The notes below the pieces were generated by a model, which saw only the letters and a list, made by a program, of their open reading frames with translations, was not told the origin of the DNA and did no database searches. The translations under genes were made by a program, and so were the position numbers. Shown piece after piece: positions 20,033 through 31,645 of a DNA stretch of 64,000 nucleotides. Source of the DNA: Aphis gossypii (lineage: Eukaryota; Arthropoda; Insecta; Hemiptera; Aphididae); contig NW_026083216.1 in assembly GCF_020184175.1 (NCBI RefSeq), positions 1 through 64,000 on the forward strand. The letters run 5' to 3'. Positions within the stretch are counted from its first letter, which is position 1. Each line of letters starts with the position of its first letter.

Positions 20033-20608
20033 TGACACGGTCGTGTCGCACGAATACCGCGATCTCACCCGCTAGACCCCCTTGCCTAGGTATCACCACT
20101 CGTTCGATAATCAATCGGGACACCCGAGCGATTAATCGAACCAGTTTCTGAGTCGGCGATGAGCCCCGAAGCTCCCGCGGCGTGGGTGACGACCACCGAG
20201 AGCTTCGGCGGCGTTTTTGTCTATCGTTAACCGTTGTTACGATCGATCACCGCCCGCCGCCTTTCCATCGTAAGTCCGTGCGTTTTCCGCGACTGATTGT
20301 ATATTTGAGTTGTTCTTTTATTAGTCTTAACTATTATCTATATCTTCTATCATATTATATATATATATATATATATATACTTTGTTTCTATTCTGTCTAT
20401 CCGTACCTCCGAGGTACACGTTATATATATATACTACTTGTTATTCGGACGCACAGTGCGCGTACTATTATTATTATTATTATTATTATAATAGTTCGTT
20501 TCTGTCGTTATATACATTTGTGTTGCTTTCTTTCTTTCGCTGTTTTCCTTTGTTTTTCCTATTATTCTTAAATTATAAATTTATTATATTATATTGTGCG
20601 TCGTGACA
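20033..20608 (+). repeat. Gypsy-1 3' LTR
   Basis: A 576-bp repeat of the 5' LTR running from TGACACGG to GTCGTGACA and followed by AATT, which matches the bases before the 5' LTR. The last 85 bp or so have no counterpart in the 5' LTR. Confidence 0.85.
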
Positions 20609-23550
20609 AATTTGAAACTAAATTATAAATAATTTAATATTAGAACCCATGTTTATAGTATACATATTTCTATATATGTATAATATATATATATATTTAT
20701 ATATATATATATACCGTATCCAAATATTTTAATAAATTATTTATTACGAAATATGCATTGCTTAATTATTCACATTATATGCCTATACGTAGGTATTAAT
20801 TCATTAATAACATATACATTATGCATCATCAGATATAATAAGTATAATACTTTTAATACTATAATAGTTGAAGTTCAATCTGTGAAATTTAAGGTTATTA
20901 TTTATTACAATAAGTAGTATATTATAATTAATTTATAATTTCAGTCATTCAAACAATTATCTGAATTATCATAAAACATGATTATACGACATCGTTAATT
21001 TGTAATATCATAAATTGGAACATTTATTATAATTAACATTAATTGTAATTGCATTATCATACCTCAATTATCATGATACAATAACATTAAACAAGTCTAA
21101 TCTAAAATTTAGAAAAAAATTAGCCTATATTATAGATATTTAAAAAAGCGATACAGTGTTCAGTCACAGTCTCGAGATCAGTTTCAGTTACAGTGTGTAA
21201 GTGTTTCCAGTCACCATCAATGCGAGACTCCAGACAAATTTTTATTTTCTAAATACAGTTTTTTTTTAAAGTCAGTGTTCTTTTAAATTATATAATTATA
21301 TATATACATATACATTATACATTATGCATATCATCAACACTCAGAACAAACGCTACATCATTTTTAAGTACCCATTTATAACTACGTAGAAATATATTTT
21401 TTTTAATTTTAAATTTTAGCTCATTGATAAATCTTGTATACGATGAAAAATGATTCTGAACGGAGATAATTAGGTATTAACTTTCGATTATAATATTTGG
21501 ACGAGTCTTACAAACGGAATGATATTACGAAATTTCGACCAAATTTAAAAAATAATGATTCCCTATTTGACCAAAACAAACATTTTTGTAAAATTATGGC
21601 AATTACCTATATAGATACTTTTAATACTTTTGAAAAATTATTAAAAGTATAAGTTGCATAAAATATTGTAAAATAAAATATAGAAAATTATTTAAAATTT
21701 AAAACTATCTATATCAACATTATTAGATTCTGAACGGAGTGAAGAATGTATTGATTTTGCAATGATGTATGTTTTTTTTTGTTTTTTTTAGATTCTGAAC
21801 GAAGTGATGAATGTATTGATTTTACAATGATGTGTGTTTTTTTTTTTTTTTTTTTGTGTCTGTGTACAGCATAACTAGTCGAAATAATGCTCCAATTTCA
21901 AACAATGGGGTGGGTTTCCGATGTAAAAGTGATATCCTTGGTGCATTATACAGGTAAAAAGTTAACATTTTCCCAACATTTTCAAAAAAATCGAGAAAAA
22001 CAAAAAAAATGACGGAAAAACGGCAATTTTTACGCAAAACCAGTTTTCGACCAAATCGATTTTTTTATGGTTGTAATTCAAAAACTAATCACTGAAAATA
22101 CTTGAAATTTTCACAAAATGTTAATGTCAGTGGTATCTGTATATAGTTAAATTTTCAAAAAATTTTGACTTTTTTGAGTTATTTATAGACAACTGAAATT
22201 TTCGATTTTTTGAGAAATTTTTTTTAAAGTGTCGATAAAAAATTTTTGGATGACCAAAATGTTTTGAAAATTTAACAAGGTTCCTTATGAGTTGTTTTTA
22301 TTAAAGCTAAAAAAATTAAAAATCGTTGGACACAATTTTATTTTATAAGCGTTTATAGTTCAAATTTTTACGAAATCTTTTGAAGTTGAAAAATCATAAA
22401 ATTTTTTTCTTTTATATTTAAGTTTTGAAAATTTGGTACAAGGTTCTCCATAAATTTTTCTTCAAATATCTGTAAAAAAAACTCTACCGGATTCAGACAA
22501 AAAATTTTTATGAGTGTTTGAAATTTAAATTTTTACAAAACCGCGCTAAATAACGGTTTAGCCTCAAACGATTTTTGATATTTGTTATAATTCAAAAAGT
22601 ATAAGTCGTAGATACTTGAAAATTTTACCAGTTATTTAGATTGGCATTTTATTTACTTGAATTTATTTTCAAAATATTTTGATTTTTTTTGAGCTATTTA
22701 TTGAAAACTGAAATTTTCAATTTTTCTGAAAATTTTTTTTTGAAGGGTCGATAAAATTTTTTTGGCCCTATCAAAATACTTGAAAATTTTATACAAAGTT
22801 ATATGTTATTCTTATAGTGATTAAACAATTATAAGAATACATAGACACAATTTTTATTTATTAGCATTTTAAGTTAAAAAAATTAAAAATTCGTCAAAAT
22901 CATTATTATTAGCAAATTATTTTGTAGGTATAATTCATAAAAATGTTTGTACAAGTAGCTAAGAGTAGAAAATTTAATACAAGGTTTTTCATAAGTTTAG
23001 CTTACAATAATTATAAAAGAACTTAAATTTTGGTGTATTCAGGCCATAATTAATTTTGGTCAAAAACGGGTATGCCCCATTTTATGAGAAACCTTATTTT
23101 AAATTTTCAAATTTTAGGTATTAATTCTCAAATGAAAATACTAATGTAAACATCTGATACAAGTTTCAAGTTTTTACAATGAATTATTTTTGAATAAACA
23201 TAAAAATCGTATATGTTGTACCTACCTACTTGCATTTTTATTATTTATTATTTACTATATTATTTTTTACCGATCAGATTAAGGTTAGGTTAGATCAAAT
23301 TAAAACCTAATAGAATAAGAATTTATGCAATAAAACAAATTTTTTCAATGATAAAAATAGTTTTAATTGCTGTTATGAGTGCGTTAAATCGTATTTTTAT
23401 ACACATTTTTCTTGTTTTTTAGAGCATTTAAATCCGTTCTCTTATTTTTTAAAGCACAATATTTAAATTAAGTGTTTAATTTAAATTGTACCTATATATA
23501 ATATTTATATTTTATTTCATAATAGAAATTACAACCAGTCAACACTCAAC
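20609..23550. other. AT-rich region with interspersed repeats
   Basis: No gene. From about 21,425 to 23,210 the DNA has words seen over and over in aphid genomes. GATTCTGAACGGAGTGAAG or close variants occur at 21,452, 21,726 and 21,790. Poly-T tracts, and runs such as ACTTGAAATTTTCAC and AAATTTTGACTTTTTTGAG, also recur at about 60,930-61,020. At 21,150-21,240 a stretch of less biased composition could be an untranslated exon, but nothing supports that directly. Confidence 0.5.
21425..23210. repeat. Aphid interspersed repeat family (unclassified)
   Basis: Repeated words within this stretch, with a partial related copy in the intron near 60,900-61,020, indicate a dispersed repeat. The internal GATTCTGAACG motif occurs at least three times. 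No coding potential, inverted termini or LTRs are seen, so the class is open. Confidence 0.45.
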
Positions 23551-23870
23551 ATGAATATCAAAGAAGTTCTTTTTGTTATTATTACAACCATACATTTCAC
23601 TTTTGGATTCATTGCTTACGATTGCGGAGGTCCTAACCTAAATATAACTTCCTTTGACAGTCTAGAAGTAGACAACTGTGATCTTCCAATACCTTCGAAA
23701 ACAGAACGGGTAACAAGAATACAACTATTGCAAAGGGTTGAAACATATCCAGTTAATTTCAAATCATGCCTGATCACTGTTGATTATTTAATAACAAGGT
23801 GTTCGGCGTTTGAAGACGCACAAGTTGTAGAGGGAGGGTATTTTTCCGACATAATAGAGTTAGGTAGTGC

Positions 23871-26800
23871 CAGTGGCGGATTAACCTTCTCGGCGCCCAT
23901 AGGCACGCTCAGCGTTTACCACCCCCCCTTTTTAATACTATCCAAAAATCGTAATTTGAATACGCTGACACGAATAGTGATATAGCCATCCCATGAGTAA
24001 GAAATGGTTCAAAGGTACTATATGGTTGAATAATTATTAATTTACACTTTAGTTCAAATATTATATTACATAATATAAATCTTACAAGTTGCAATCGATA
24101 ATTAGGTATATATAGAGTACGAATGGTTTAATGTAGTTCTTTCCGGGCTTTTAATTGGGAAAAATCATTTATCAAGTCTTCAAAGTCTAATTCATTTGTG
24201 ATGCGGTTCTCAATGCACAGTATGGACAAAGCGTTAAGTTTTTCTTCCAATAAGTTGGCTCGTAAATACATTTTTATTCTTTTTAGCGCGGAAAATGATC
24301 TTTCAGCGGTGCAGTTGGATACTGCCATGGAAAGAAACATTCTAAGAGCTATGAAAATATTCGGAAATGTTTGCTCTAGTTTTTGTTCAATAAACTGTTC
24401 GAAGTTGGAAATTTCATACTCTTTGAAATGCAGTACCTCAGTTAGAAAATTGTCATCCAAATCATCTTTATACAGCATCTGTAAATGTTCCGCTTTCTTC
24501 AAAATTATATCCGCATCAAAATTGTTCAAATGCTGTAAAATCGAATCTTATTCTTCAGCCACTTCAGTATAAGCCAGTTGCCTTTTCTTCAGTTCAACTT
24601 GAATGCAATCCAGTATTGGGTAATATACATTTATACGTAAGTTATCTTTTCCGTTTTGCGGTTTCGTTTCATTCTTTCGTGTTCACCGGGTACAAAGTGA
24701 CCTAGTTTTGGCCCGCTTCATATCAATTTTATACTCTTCCGAAATTGATTGTCTGGCTTTGTTTATGAATTCTTCAAACATCACTTCATTTCGTAATTGA
24801 ATGACAAAATCTGTTAAGGATCTATAAAGGTGGACAACGGTTTCTAAATGTATTTTTATATCGATTGTAACGATTTACTTGTCGCATTAAAACGTTCTAA
24901 TAACGTGTTCCAAAAAATTGTCATAAAAACAAATTCGAAATTATTTATTTGATCTATGTAACCTTTTGATTCACTCCGAGTCGCAGGTTTCTCATCATAT
25001 CATCTCGAATTTTACTTAAAGATTGTATAACTTCCGCCCAACATGTAGCTAAACTTTTACAAGCGTCGTGTTTACTAGACCATCGAGTGCCATTTGCCCG
25101 TTTCAGTACTGTTTGATTATTTTTCAAACTACTTGTAAATATGTCCCATCTAGAAAAACCATAAAAATTAAAAATTAAATTACATAAATGAAAGTTAAAG
25201 CATAAAAATACCTGTTAGTAGAAGCGGCAAAAAATGTGAATATTGTCTGAATGGTTTAAAAAATGCTGAAGCTTCAGGACACATTCAGCAGCGCATGAGC
25301 CAACCAATTCAGAGAATGAGCTGAACAAGGGACATACATGGCCAGAGAATTGTTTTAACTATTCGCGCTTGTAATCCATTATATGCGCCGGACATGTTTA
25401 CTCGCATTATCGAACGACTGTCCTCTGCAGTTGTTTATGTCAATTCCAAGATTTTCCAAAAATGAGAGAACTGCGTCTTCCATATTTTCAGATTTATGGC
25501 CTACTTTTGGTAGAAAGCGCAAAAATCGTTCCACTGGAGTACCGTCTTTCACATATCTCAAAACAAACGACAACTGATCGATGTGACTAATATCAGGAGT
25601 AGAATCAACGATGATAGAGAAGTACTTGTATTGTTTAATTTCATTTACAATTTTGTTCGTTACATGTTTGGCCATCAAGTTGATAAATTCATCGCAAATT
25701 GTTGACGATAAATATGACGTATTACCCTTACCAGGATTTCCGCGGGTAGTAATATGATTCGCTAAAAATGGTCAAATTCTGCCAGTAATTCCAGACACAT
25801 CATGTAGTTGCCATTATGGGATGATCCCAATCGTTCATCATGTCCCCTGAAAGCAAGCCCCGACTGCTGAGTTTTTTTATCACTGCCAAGACTCGTTTTA
25901 AAACGTTTTTCCAATACTGGATTTCAGTATCAATTGGGAACAAAGCGTATTATCTACCCTCGCATTAGCTCTACTTCTATCTAACATGGCTTTTTGGCAA
26001 ATGTGATGATCTTTGGAATTTTCATGCGAGCTCAGTATTTGATTAATATTTTTCCAATCGTTACATCCGTCTTCTTTCGCCAGCGAAGATTTGCCTCCAA
26101 ACAATCGACATGGCATACAAAATAATGACTTCTTACTGGGGGAGTATATTAAATACTTTCGGTCGTATTCTTCTCCATTTTTTAATTTTCTTTTGAAATT
26201 ATTTTATTCAGAGATCGAAATTTTCCAGGTTCGTAAAATATTCTGGTTTTAGTAAATCGCAATCTAAATTTGATTAATATCTCTGGCTAGTAAAATTTCA
26301 ACGTCGTGTATTCTTAATTATCCACTCCGCTGGATCACTACTTACAAGACCAGAATGGGTAGCACTTTGTCCTTCAGGTTCAGGTAGTTTAGATGCTTTA
26401 GCAATTGGCTCATGTTGTATGGTGGAATCAGAAGGATTGATTTCGATATTAGTGGTTGATGTAGGCAGATTTGGAGTTGGAATATTCGTAGAATCATCAC
26501 TGGTATTCATAGCAAAGTATGCATCTAACAAAAAAAAGTAATTAAAAAAAATAACTGAAAAAATAACGTGTAAAAATGAAAAACTATGAACCTTCATTTT
26601 GAACATAGACGTTTTCAACTACAGAAATTTCGTTCGTTGGTATACCTATTTCCTGACTGCTGCTGAAAATAATCATTTATTTTCCTAGTTTTTTTCAAAA
26701 CTTCTTCTTCTTTCTCTTGTCTCTCTTTTGCTTCTTTTCGGTACGCGGCGCCACTTAATTTTTTTCGAGTAGTAGGAATATTACTCATTTTAAAAAAAAA

Positions 26801-27895
26801 TTCACAACCAGGCGTTGACTCAGAACTTAAATTTGGAGGTGGTCATTTTTTCAAAAGAACAAAAATATAATACACAATATAATAAGGTGTGTGTATGCAA
26901 ATTAAAAATATTATAAATTTTAAAATTAAAACATTTGTTATGCTTACCTACGTACAGTGGCATACATTCATTTTTTTTTTGTGGGGGGGGATTAAATTAT
27001 ATACATAATATGTTTATGGGCAATTGTAAAAAAAATTTCATAAGGTCTATTGTAAACTATGCCCGAATAAAAATATTATATTATATTAATATTATTAATA
27101 TAATATATTTTATACATGATTTATCCCAAACCCCTCCCCCATTTGTATGCCACTTCCTACGTATAAATATACAGTAAAATATATTATACATCATTATTGT
27201 ATAATTCATATTTTATTTTAATAATTACTTAAAAGTTAAAGGTATCTAATAAGTATACAATACAATACAATACAATATTAGTTGATCACAATAGTATTAT
27301 AATATTATATACTTACGAATAATTTAATAGACCTCGACGATGTAATGTACTTGTTACTACGTTCACAGCAAAAAATAATTGAAAAATAATATGATGGGTA
27401 CTTTTAGTTGTGTTTAAAACACATAATGAATTAATAGTTATAATAATAAACCCAAATAATGTCATAAAGATTACAATCGTCGCTGTGTCAAGTATATATG
27501 TATATTGTATAATACGGTTTTATTGGAAATAATCTTATCTTTTCGTCAAACGTCGAACATTCAAACATTTCCCCCCGATAATTTATTTATATTTACTCGC
27601 GGAATCGCCAACGTCGATCAGTTTTATATTAAATCGATATTAATTTTGCATTATTCTTATTTAGCGGCTGCGTATTTCTCATGCGTACTGTGTAATAACA
27701 CAAGTTATAACAAGAAACAAGTAGCCTATAATTTCTTCAGATAGGTACCAAAAATTATGAGTACCCCATTTGAATTCCATTATCTTTTCTTTTTTTTTGT
27801 TCACAAATATAAAATAACATGAAACAATTTGCCGCCCCCTACAAATTGCCGCCCTAGGCTCGAGCCTCACGAGCCTAATGGGTAATCCGCCACTG
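23871..27895 (-). mobile_element. hAT DNA transposon, hAT-1 (4,025 bp)
   Basis: Terminal inverted repeats CAGTGGCGGATTA at 23,871 and, as complement, at 27,883-27,895, flanked by a perfect 8-bp duplication GGTAGTGC (23,863-23,870 and 27,896-27,903). Eight-base duplications and a CA-G start are hAT hallmarks. The transposase lies on the minus strand. The non-coding right part (26,800-27,870) is AT-rich. The element splits the glycoprotein gene. Confidence 0.93.
24128..26788 (-). pseudogene. hAT-1 transposase (ZMYM1-like, TTF finger), decayed
   Basis: From the start at 26,788: a basic Lys/Glu-rich N-terminus (MSNIPTTRKKLSG), an Asp/Ser/Thr-rich linker (26,530-26,300), a TTF-type zinc-finger region (PCRLFGGKSSLAKEDG, then W-x-N and SSHENSKDHH, 26,116-25,900), a DUF4371-like RNase H fold segment (SIIVDSTPDISHIDQLSFV, 25,678-25,379), and the C-terminal hAT dimerisation region (VSNCTAERSFSALKRIK near 24,270). 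Between these the frame is broken many times, so no transposase can be made. The family is the ZMYM1/KIAA1586-like group of hAT transposases, judged by motif order. Confidence 0.75.
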
Positions 27896-28229
27896 GGTAG
27901 TGCTAGATGTTCAGAGACTCACCAGAAACAATCTTTCACTTTTCAAACGGGAGGAGTAGTGACAGATTTAAAAATAAACGAAACGATATTTGTAACAAAT
28001 ATCATTGCCGGAACAATAGACAAGTATGGTAATTGTAAAGGCATAACTTTTAAATCAAGCAGAGGAGAGTGGGAAGATGTGGTCGTACAAGCTAAATTTA
28101 AAATATTGCTTTCAGAAGGTACGGCTATAGCAAATAGTAAATATAATATCCTCATTTTCAATGTCTTATATGATGGTTCTGCATCGTTAATGATTTCAAA
28201 TGCCATTAATGATTTTTCAAATAATATAT

Positions 28230-28911
28230 TGTAACGTGCCACGTACAATCAGTTGAATGATGTCGAATCGGAAAGGTTGTTTTGAAATAAATAAAAGACT
28301 TTCGAAATTATTCTAAGTGTTTTTATTTAAAAATTATTCTAAGTCCAATTAATTAATTTAATTAAACTTGTGAAAATATTCTAAGTCCAAATGACAAAAC
28401 TATTGATCTGGGTGACGTGAAGGTGCTCGTTCTAACTCTAGTGGATCACGTCTGAATTGTTCCTAATCTGGACCCTCTTTTATATCGTCTAGGGACTCCC
28501 GCGGTACCCTCAGGCCCCTGTTGGTCATCTGCACCTGCATCCGCTTCTACCCCACGCTTTGCGTCATCCGGGCGATACCGTGCGTCAATTATATGACATA
28601 ATATTCTATTCTATCGGGTGAGTGATTCTGCACTTAATATATTCTAACCGGGGGTAATTACGTATCCATAATATGTCACCGGATTATTTGTTATTACCTT
28701 CCTGCGGGTAGAAAGCATACGGGCGATGATACTTTCGATTGGTTTTTATCTTTTGTTTTTAGATTCGGTCCTAGTTTATTATACTCGATCATTGCTTGTT
28801 TGACTGCTCACCCTAACATAACTATAAGGATGTCCTCTATACCCCCAATGTTTAGAGTATTGTTGGCTATGGTAATTTATGTATTATATTTCACTATCAG
28901 AGCACGTTGCA
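28230..28911 (-). repeat. LTR (3') of the errantivirus-like element
   Basis: A 682-bp block whose ends are imperfect inverted repeats: TGTAACGTGC at 28,230 and, as complement, TGCAACGTGC at 28,911. On the minus strand it is preceded by a purine tract GTGGGGAGG, as a 3' LTR should be. It cuts the glycoprotein remnant. I found no second copy of this sequence near the gag end (55,316-56,096), so pairing with that element rests on position and orientation. Confidence 0.65.
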
Positions 28912-29734
28912 CCTCCCCACGAAAAAAAAGGTTTATGTCTCAAAGACAGAAATCTTTCAAAGTTCAGTACAAAATGGTTAAATTACAAATTATTACGATA
29001 TTATAGTGTTTACAATAATCGATTACAAGTTATTGATATAAGACATACATTATAATTTTCTGTATGCTTTTACATTTAAACTTTAAAGTATTTTCGTTAT
29101 ATAATATGAATATATGATGTATATGTTGTATATATAGTTTTGATTAAATATGGGTTGATTACAATATAATGGTTAAATAGTTTGATTAAATATTTTGATT
29201 ATAATTTAATCTATGATTAAATGGTTAGATTAAATATTTGGTTATATAATTCAATGTTTTAAATATGTTGGTTAGTATAATGTGTTGATTACAATAGTTT
29301 CTTATATGGTGAATTAATTGGTACAAATAATATTTTTACTTATTATAATATGTTAGTAATATAAAATCTATAAAGTTCCCCACAATTCAAATTTATTTCC
29401 ATATCCCAATAGTAACTTATTCGTACAGTATGTTTTCTTAAATCTAAGTGTATATATATATATATATTTATCAAATTCCAGTTTGTATGTTATTTTTATT
29501 TTATTTACTCAATCAAGATTCGCTGCCCATGGAATAACATACTAATCATTTGAAGTACGTCGTCCACATTGACAACAACCTTAATTGATTAATACGTTTA
29601 CTTGATCACCCTTTACTCATTGGGGATGCCATAGAATCCACCCCATCGATCATATGTCAAATATTATGTCGATAGGTGTTTCGTACAGCCCCAACCACTT
29701 CGTTCTACTTGATCAATTCATTTTAGACATACAT
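28912..29734 (-). other. 3' non-coding region of the errantivirus-like element
   Basis: AT-rich and without a reading frame of note. It begins, next to the LTR, with the putative polypurine tract (28,912-28,920 read on the minus strand) and has TTGATTA-like short repeats around 29,130-29,300 and a TA tract at 29,450. Confidence 0.5.
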
Positions 29735-30040
29735 TTATCTACTGTAATTCAATATATCCCGTGGATTCTGTATTATTTCGAGGTAATAGTTTAATTCATA
29801 ACAGTATGGTTCACCAAATTCTCTGTCTATCGCTATATCATACAAAAATCTTTTGGCTGCCTCAATCATTTCCAATATAGTTTCGTCCTTTCAAGGTACG
29901 ATTATATTTTCATTAGCAGTAACTATATGAAAATCAAAACAAGCTGTGTAATTATGCCATTCTCCCCGTGTTGGGTGAATATGAAATTGCGTTTCTATGT
30001 TAAACGATATTGCCGAAGCTAATTGCTCCATTATATCCAT
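29735..30040 (-). pseudogene. Small accessory ORF, one stop
   Basis: A 101-codon frame starts at 30,040 (MDIMEQLASAISF) and ends with the stop at 29,737-29,735; one TGA interrupts it at 29,893-29,891. It has an acidic C-terminal half with alternating hydrophobic and charged residues (ETILEMIEAAKRFLYDIAI) and no signal peptide or membrane segment. It follows the exonuclease-like ORF on the same strand. I recognise no family; function unknown. Confidence 0.45.
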
Positions 30041-30181
30041 TTTTGGTTATTATTTATTTCGTAGAGTTGATTTGTAATTTATAGAATTATGAATTTCTGA
30101 AAAAGAAATTTTACGTTCGTATTTTGATTATTAATGTACCCGTTGTTGTTGTTTTATTGTTATTGTTTATATTATATTTTT

Positions 30182-30844
30182 TTAAAAATGCTGTATTAGA
30201 TTCTCGTATCTCTGTTTTCGTATCACATAATCAAATATACATTTGGTATACTTGATATCCATTCTCGGATCATGCGCATACGTAGTATGGTGTTTCTTTT
30301 TACATATTATATCATGGGTCTCTACTAAATTAAGTAGCATTCCTGTTTTATTATATGTACCGATATCTACTTTAAAAATTATTTCCCTATTTCCTAATTT
30401 TTCAAATTGAATGTAAAAGTTTTTATTGAAATATTTGTCGTAACACGTTATATTTAGCATGGGATAATGGTCTAACTCTAATCTCTTTAGAATGTTTTTG
30501 TCTGAATGTCCGTTCCACACTATTATAACATTTTCCTTATTACCTCTACGTATGTAACTGTCTATGTATCCCTTAGTCAAATTATTCTTCGTTGAACTCA
30601 AACTCTGTTTTAATTGGTCCAAACAAGCATCTCTCAAATCGGTCTTGACCCTAAAAACTCTCTTGATTTCTCTTACTGCCACCTGAAGCTCTGTCTCACC
30701 CATAGGTCGAGCTTCCTCATTAATTGGTAGCAAAAGAGATCGTCCTTCCAGTTTTCTAATCTTAAAACGGTCTAAGCTATTGGATATAGCCCCGGAGATG
30801 ACAACCATGCTTGTATTGTTCACCATTGAGAACTCGAAGTCCAT
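30182..30844 (-). CDS. DEDDh 3'-5' exonuclease-like protein
   Basis: An intact 220-codon frame. The motifs of a DEDDh (DnaQ/ERI-1-like) exonuclease are in place: Exo I D2-x-E4 (MDFEF) followed by a beta-strand-like VVISGAI, Exo II N111-GHS-D115 (VWNGHSDKNILKRL), and Exo III H191-x4-D196 (AHDPRMD). These acidic residues bind the two metal ions that cut 3' ends. Codons just upstream (FVI before the methionine) complete the first beta strand and open right behind a splice-acceptor-like ATACAG ending at 30,870, so the true protein may start in an upstream exon. Families of this fold degrade single- or double-stranded RNA or DNA 3' ends. It lies between env and the 3' LTR of the errantivirus-like element, interrupted only by Gypsy-2. 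Assignment is by motif spacing; the overall sequence is divergent. Confidence 0.6.
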   Translation of the reverse strand: MDFEFSMVNNTSMVVISGAISNSLDRFKIRKLEGRSLLLPINEEARPMGETELQVAVREIKRVFRVKTDLRDACLDQLKQSLSSTKNNLTKGYIDSYIRRGNKENVIIVWNGHSDKNILKRLELDHYPMLNITCYDKYFNKNFYIQFEKLGNREIIFKVDIGTYNKTGMLLNLVETHDIICKKKHHTTYAHDPRMDIKYTKCIFDYVIRKQRYENLIQHF

Positions 30845-30962
30845 AATTACGAACTTATGTGTCTCTTTTCTGTATAATTAAACATTTTTGTGTTAGTGAT
30901 TATATTTTTATATTTATTATTTATACATATTACTATATTTATTATTTATATATTTATTACAT

Positions 30963-31417
30963 TGTCGCGGTGCCTCGGTGTTTGTCGCGAAGCTGACGCG
31001 CACAGCGATGAAAAAATAAAACAAGTACACGTGGGGAACGTGGAAAGGACAAAAAAAATAACACGCTAGATAAAAACAAGCAGTTCGTTGGTTTAAACGG
31101 GGCGTGATCGCCGTATATTTGAAGTTGCTGCAAATGTCGGTGACAAAAGTAAAATGAAATAAAGAAACAAAGAATGGCCGTTTAGTTACGGTTGTCGGTG
31201 TGACGAGGGTGGAGTAGATCGGTCCGCGGTGTTCGTCGGGACAGTCGAAAAACTAGTGACCGAACGAGTCCGCGGTACCGGCGGTTGACAATTCCAGACG
31301 CGCTTATCGCGCGTCGATGTCGGCCGTTGTCGATTGGCGGTTGGGCAGGCAGGTGACGGCGCGGGTATCCGTGCAAAGGTCGCTTGTATTCAGCGACTAT
31401 TACGCGGGACCGCGTCA
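30963..31417 (-). repeat. Gypsy-2 3' LTR
   Basis: Read on the plus strand it runs from TGTCGCGGTGCC to GACCGCGTCA. On the minus strand it is preceded by a G-run (complement of the C-run at 31,421-31,432), the polypurine tract. Confidence 0.9.
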
Positions 31418-31645
31418 TACTCCCCCCCCCAAACCGCCAACGGCGGCGGAGTTCCTGCCGGTACCGGCGGTGTGTCGGTGTGTGGTGGGGTGTGGGCACT
31501 TTATCCACGGGCATGTTCTCCGGCTGGTTATAGCGGACATGCCCCGGCGGTGCCAAGGGTGTGGGTGCGGTCGCCGGTTGCAGGCACTTGTCCGAGGTTT
31601 CGGCACGTATCTCCGGCTGGTGATAGCGGACGTGCCCCGGCGTGC

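Larger units (their letters stand above)
12214..20608 (+). mobile_element. Ty3/Gypsy LTR retrotransposon, Gypsy-1 (8.4 kb)
   Basis: The element is bounded by two LTRs beginning TGACACGGTCGTGTCGC and by a short direct repeat (AATT) at both ends. Order: 5' LTR, leader with MITE, gag, minus-one frameshift site, pol (protease, RT, RNase H, integrase with GPY module), ORF3, polypurine tract, 3' LTR. RT precedes integrase, which places it in Ty3/Gypsy. The LTRs differ by only a few substitutions plus microsatellite length over their shared 490 bp, so insertion is recent; pol nevertheless carries two stops and a pair of frameshifts. It landed downstream of copy A. Confidence 0.9.
23551..28229 (+). 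pseudogene. Chuvirus-type glycoprotein gene, split and truncated
   Basis: Two coding blocks on the plus strand. The 5' block (23,551-23,870, 106 codons) starts with a hydrophobic signal peptide and runs into FIAYDCGGPNLNITSF, with conserved-looking cysteines. The 3' block (27,896-28,229) contains VVTDLKINET and WEDVVVQAKFKI. Both resemble the ectodomain of the glycoproteins of chuviruses and of the related envelope genes captured by some insect retroelements. Such proteins mediate entry at the viral membrane. A 4-kb hAT element with a clean 8-bp duplication separates the blocks, and the gene is then cut off by an LTR at 28,230, so the stem and membrane anchor are missing. It is a relic; whether it came from a virus directly or through a retroelement cannot be told here. 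Confidence 0.65.

Noticed and set aside
21150..21240. Promoter or untranslated first exon of the glycoprotein gene
   Set aside because: Composition is less AT-rich and has TCAGT-like words, but it lies 2.3 kb from the ORF across repeats, with no splice evidence.
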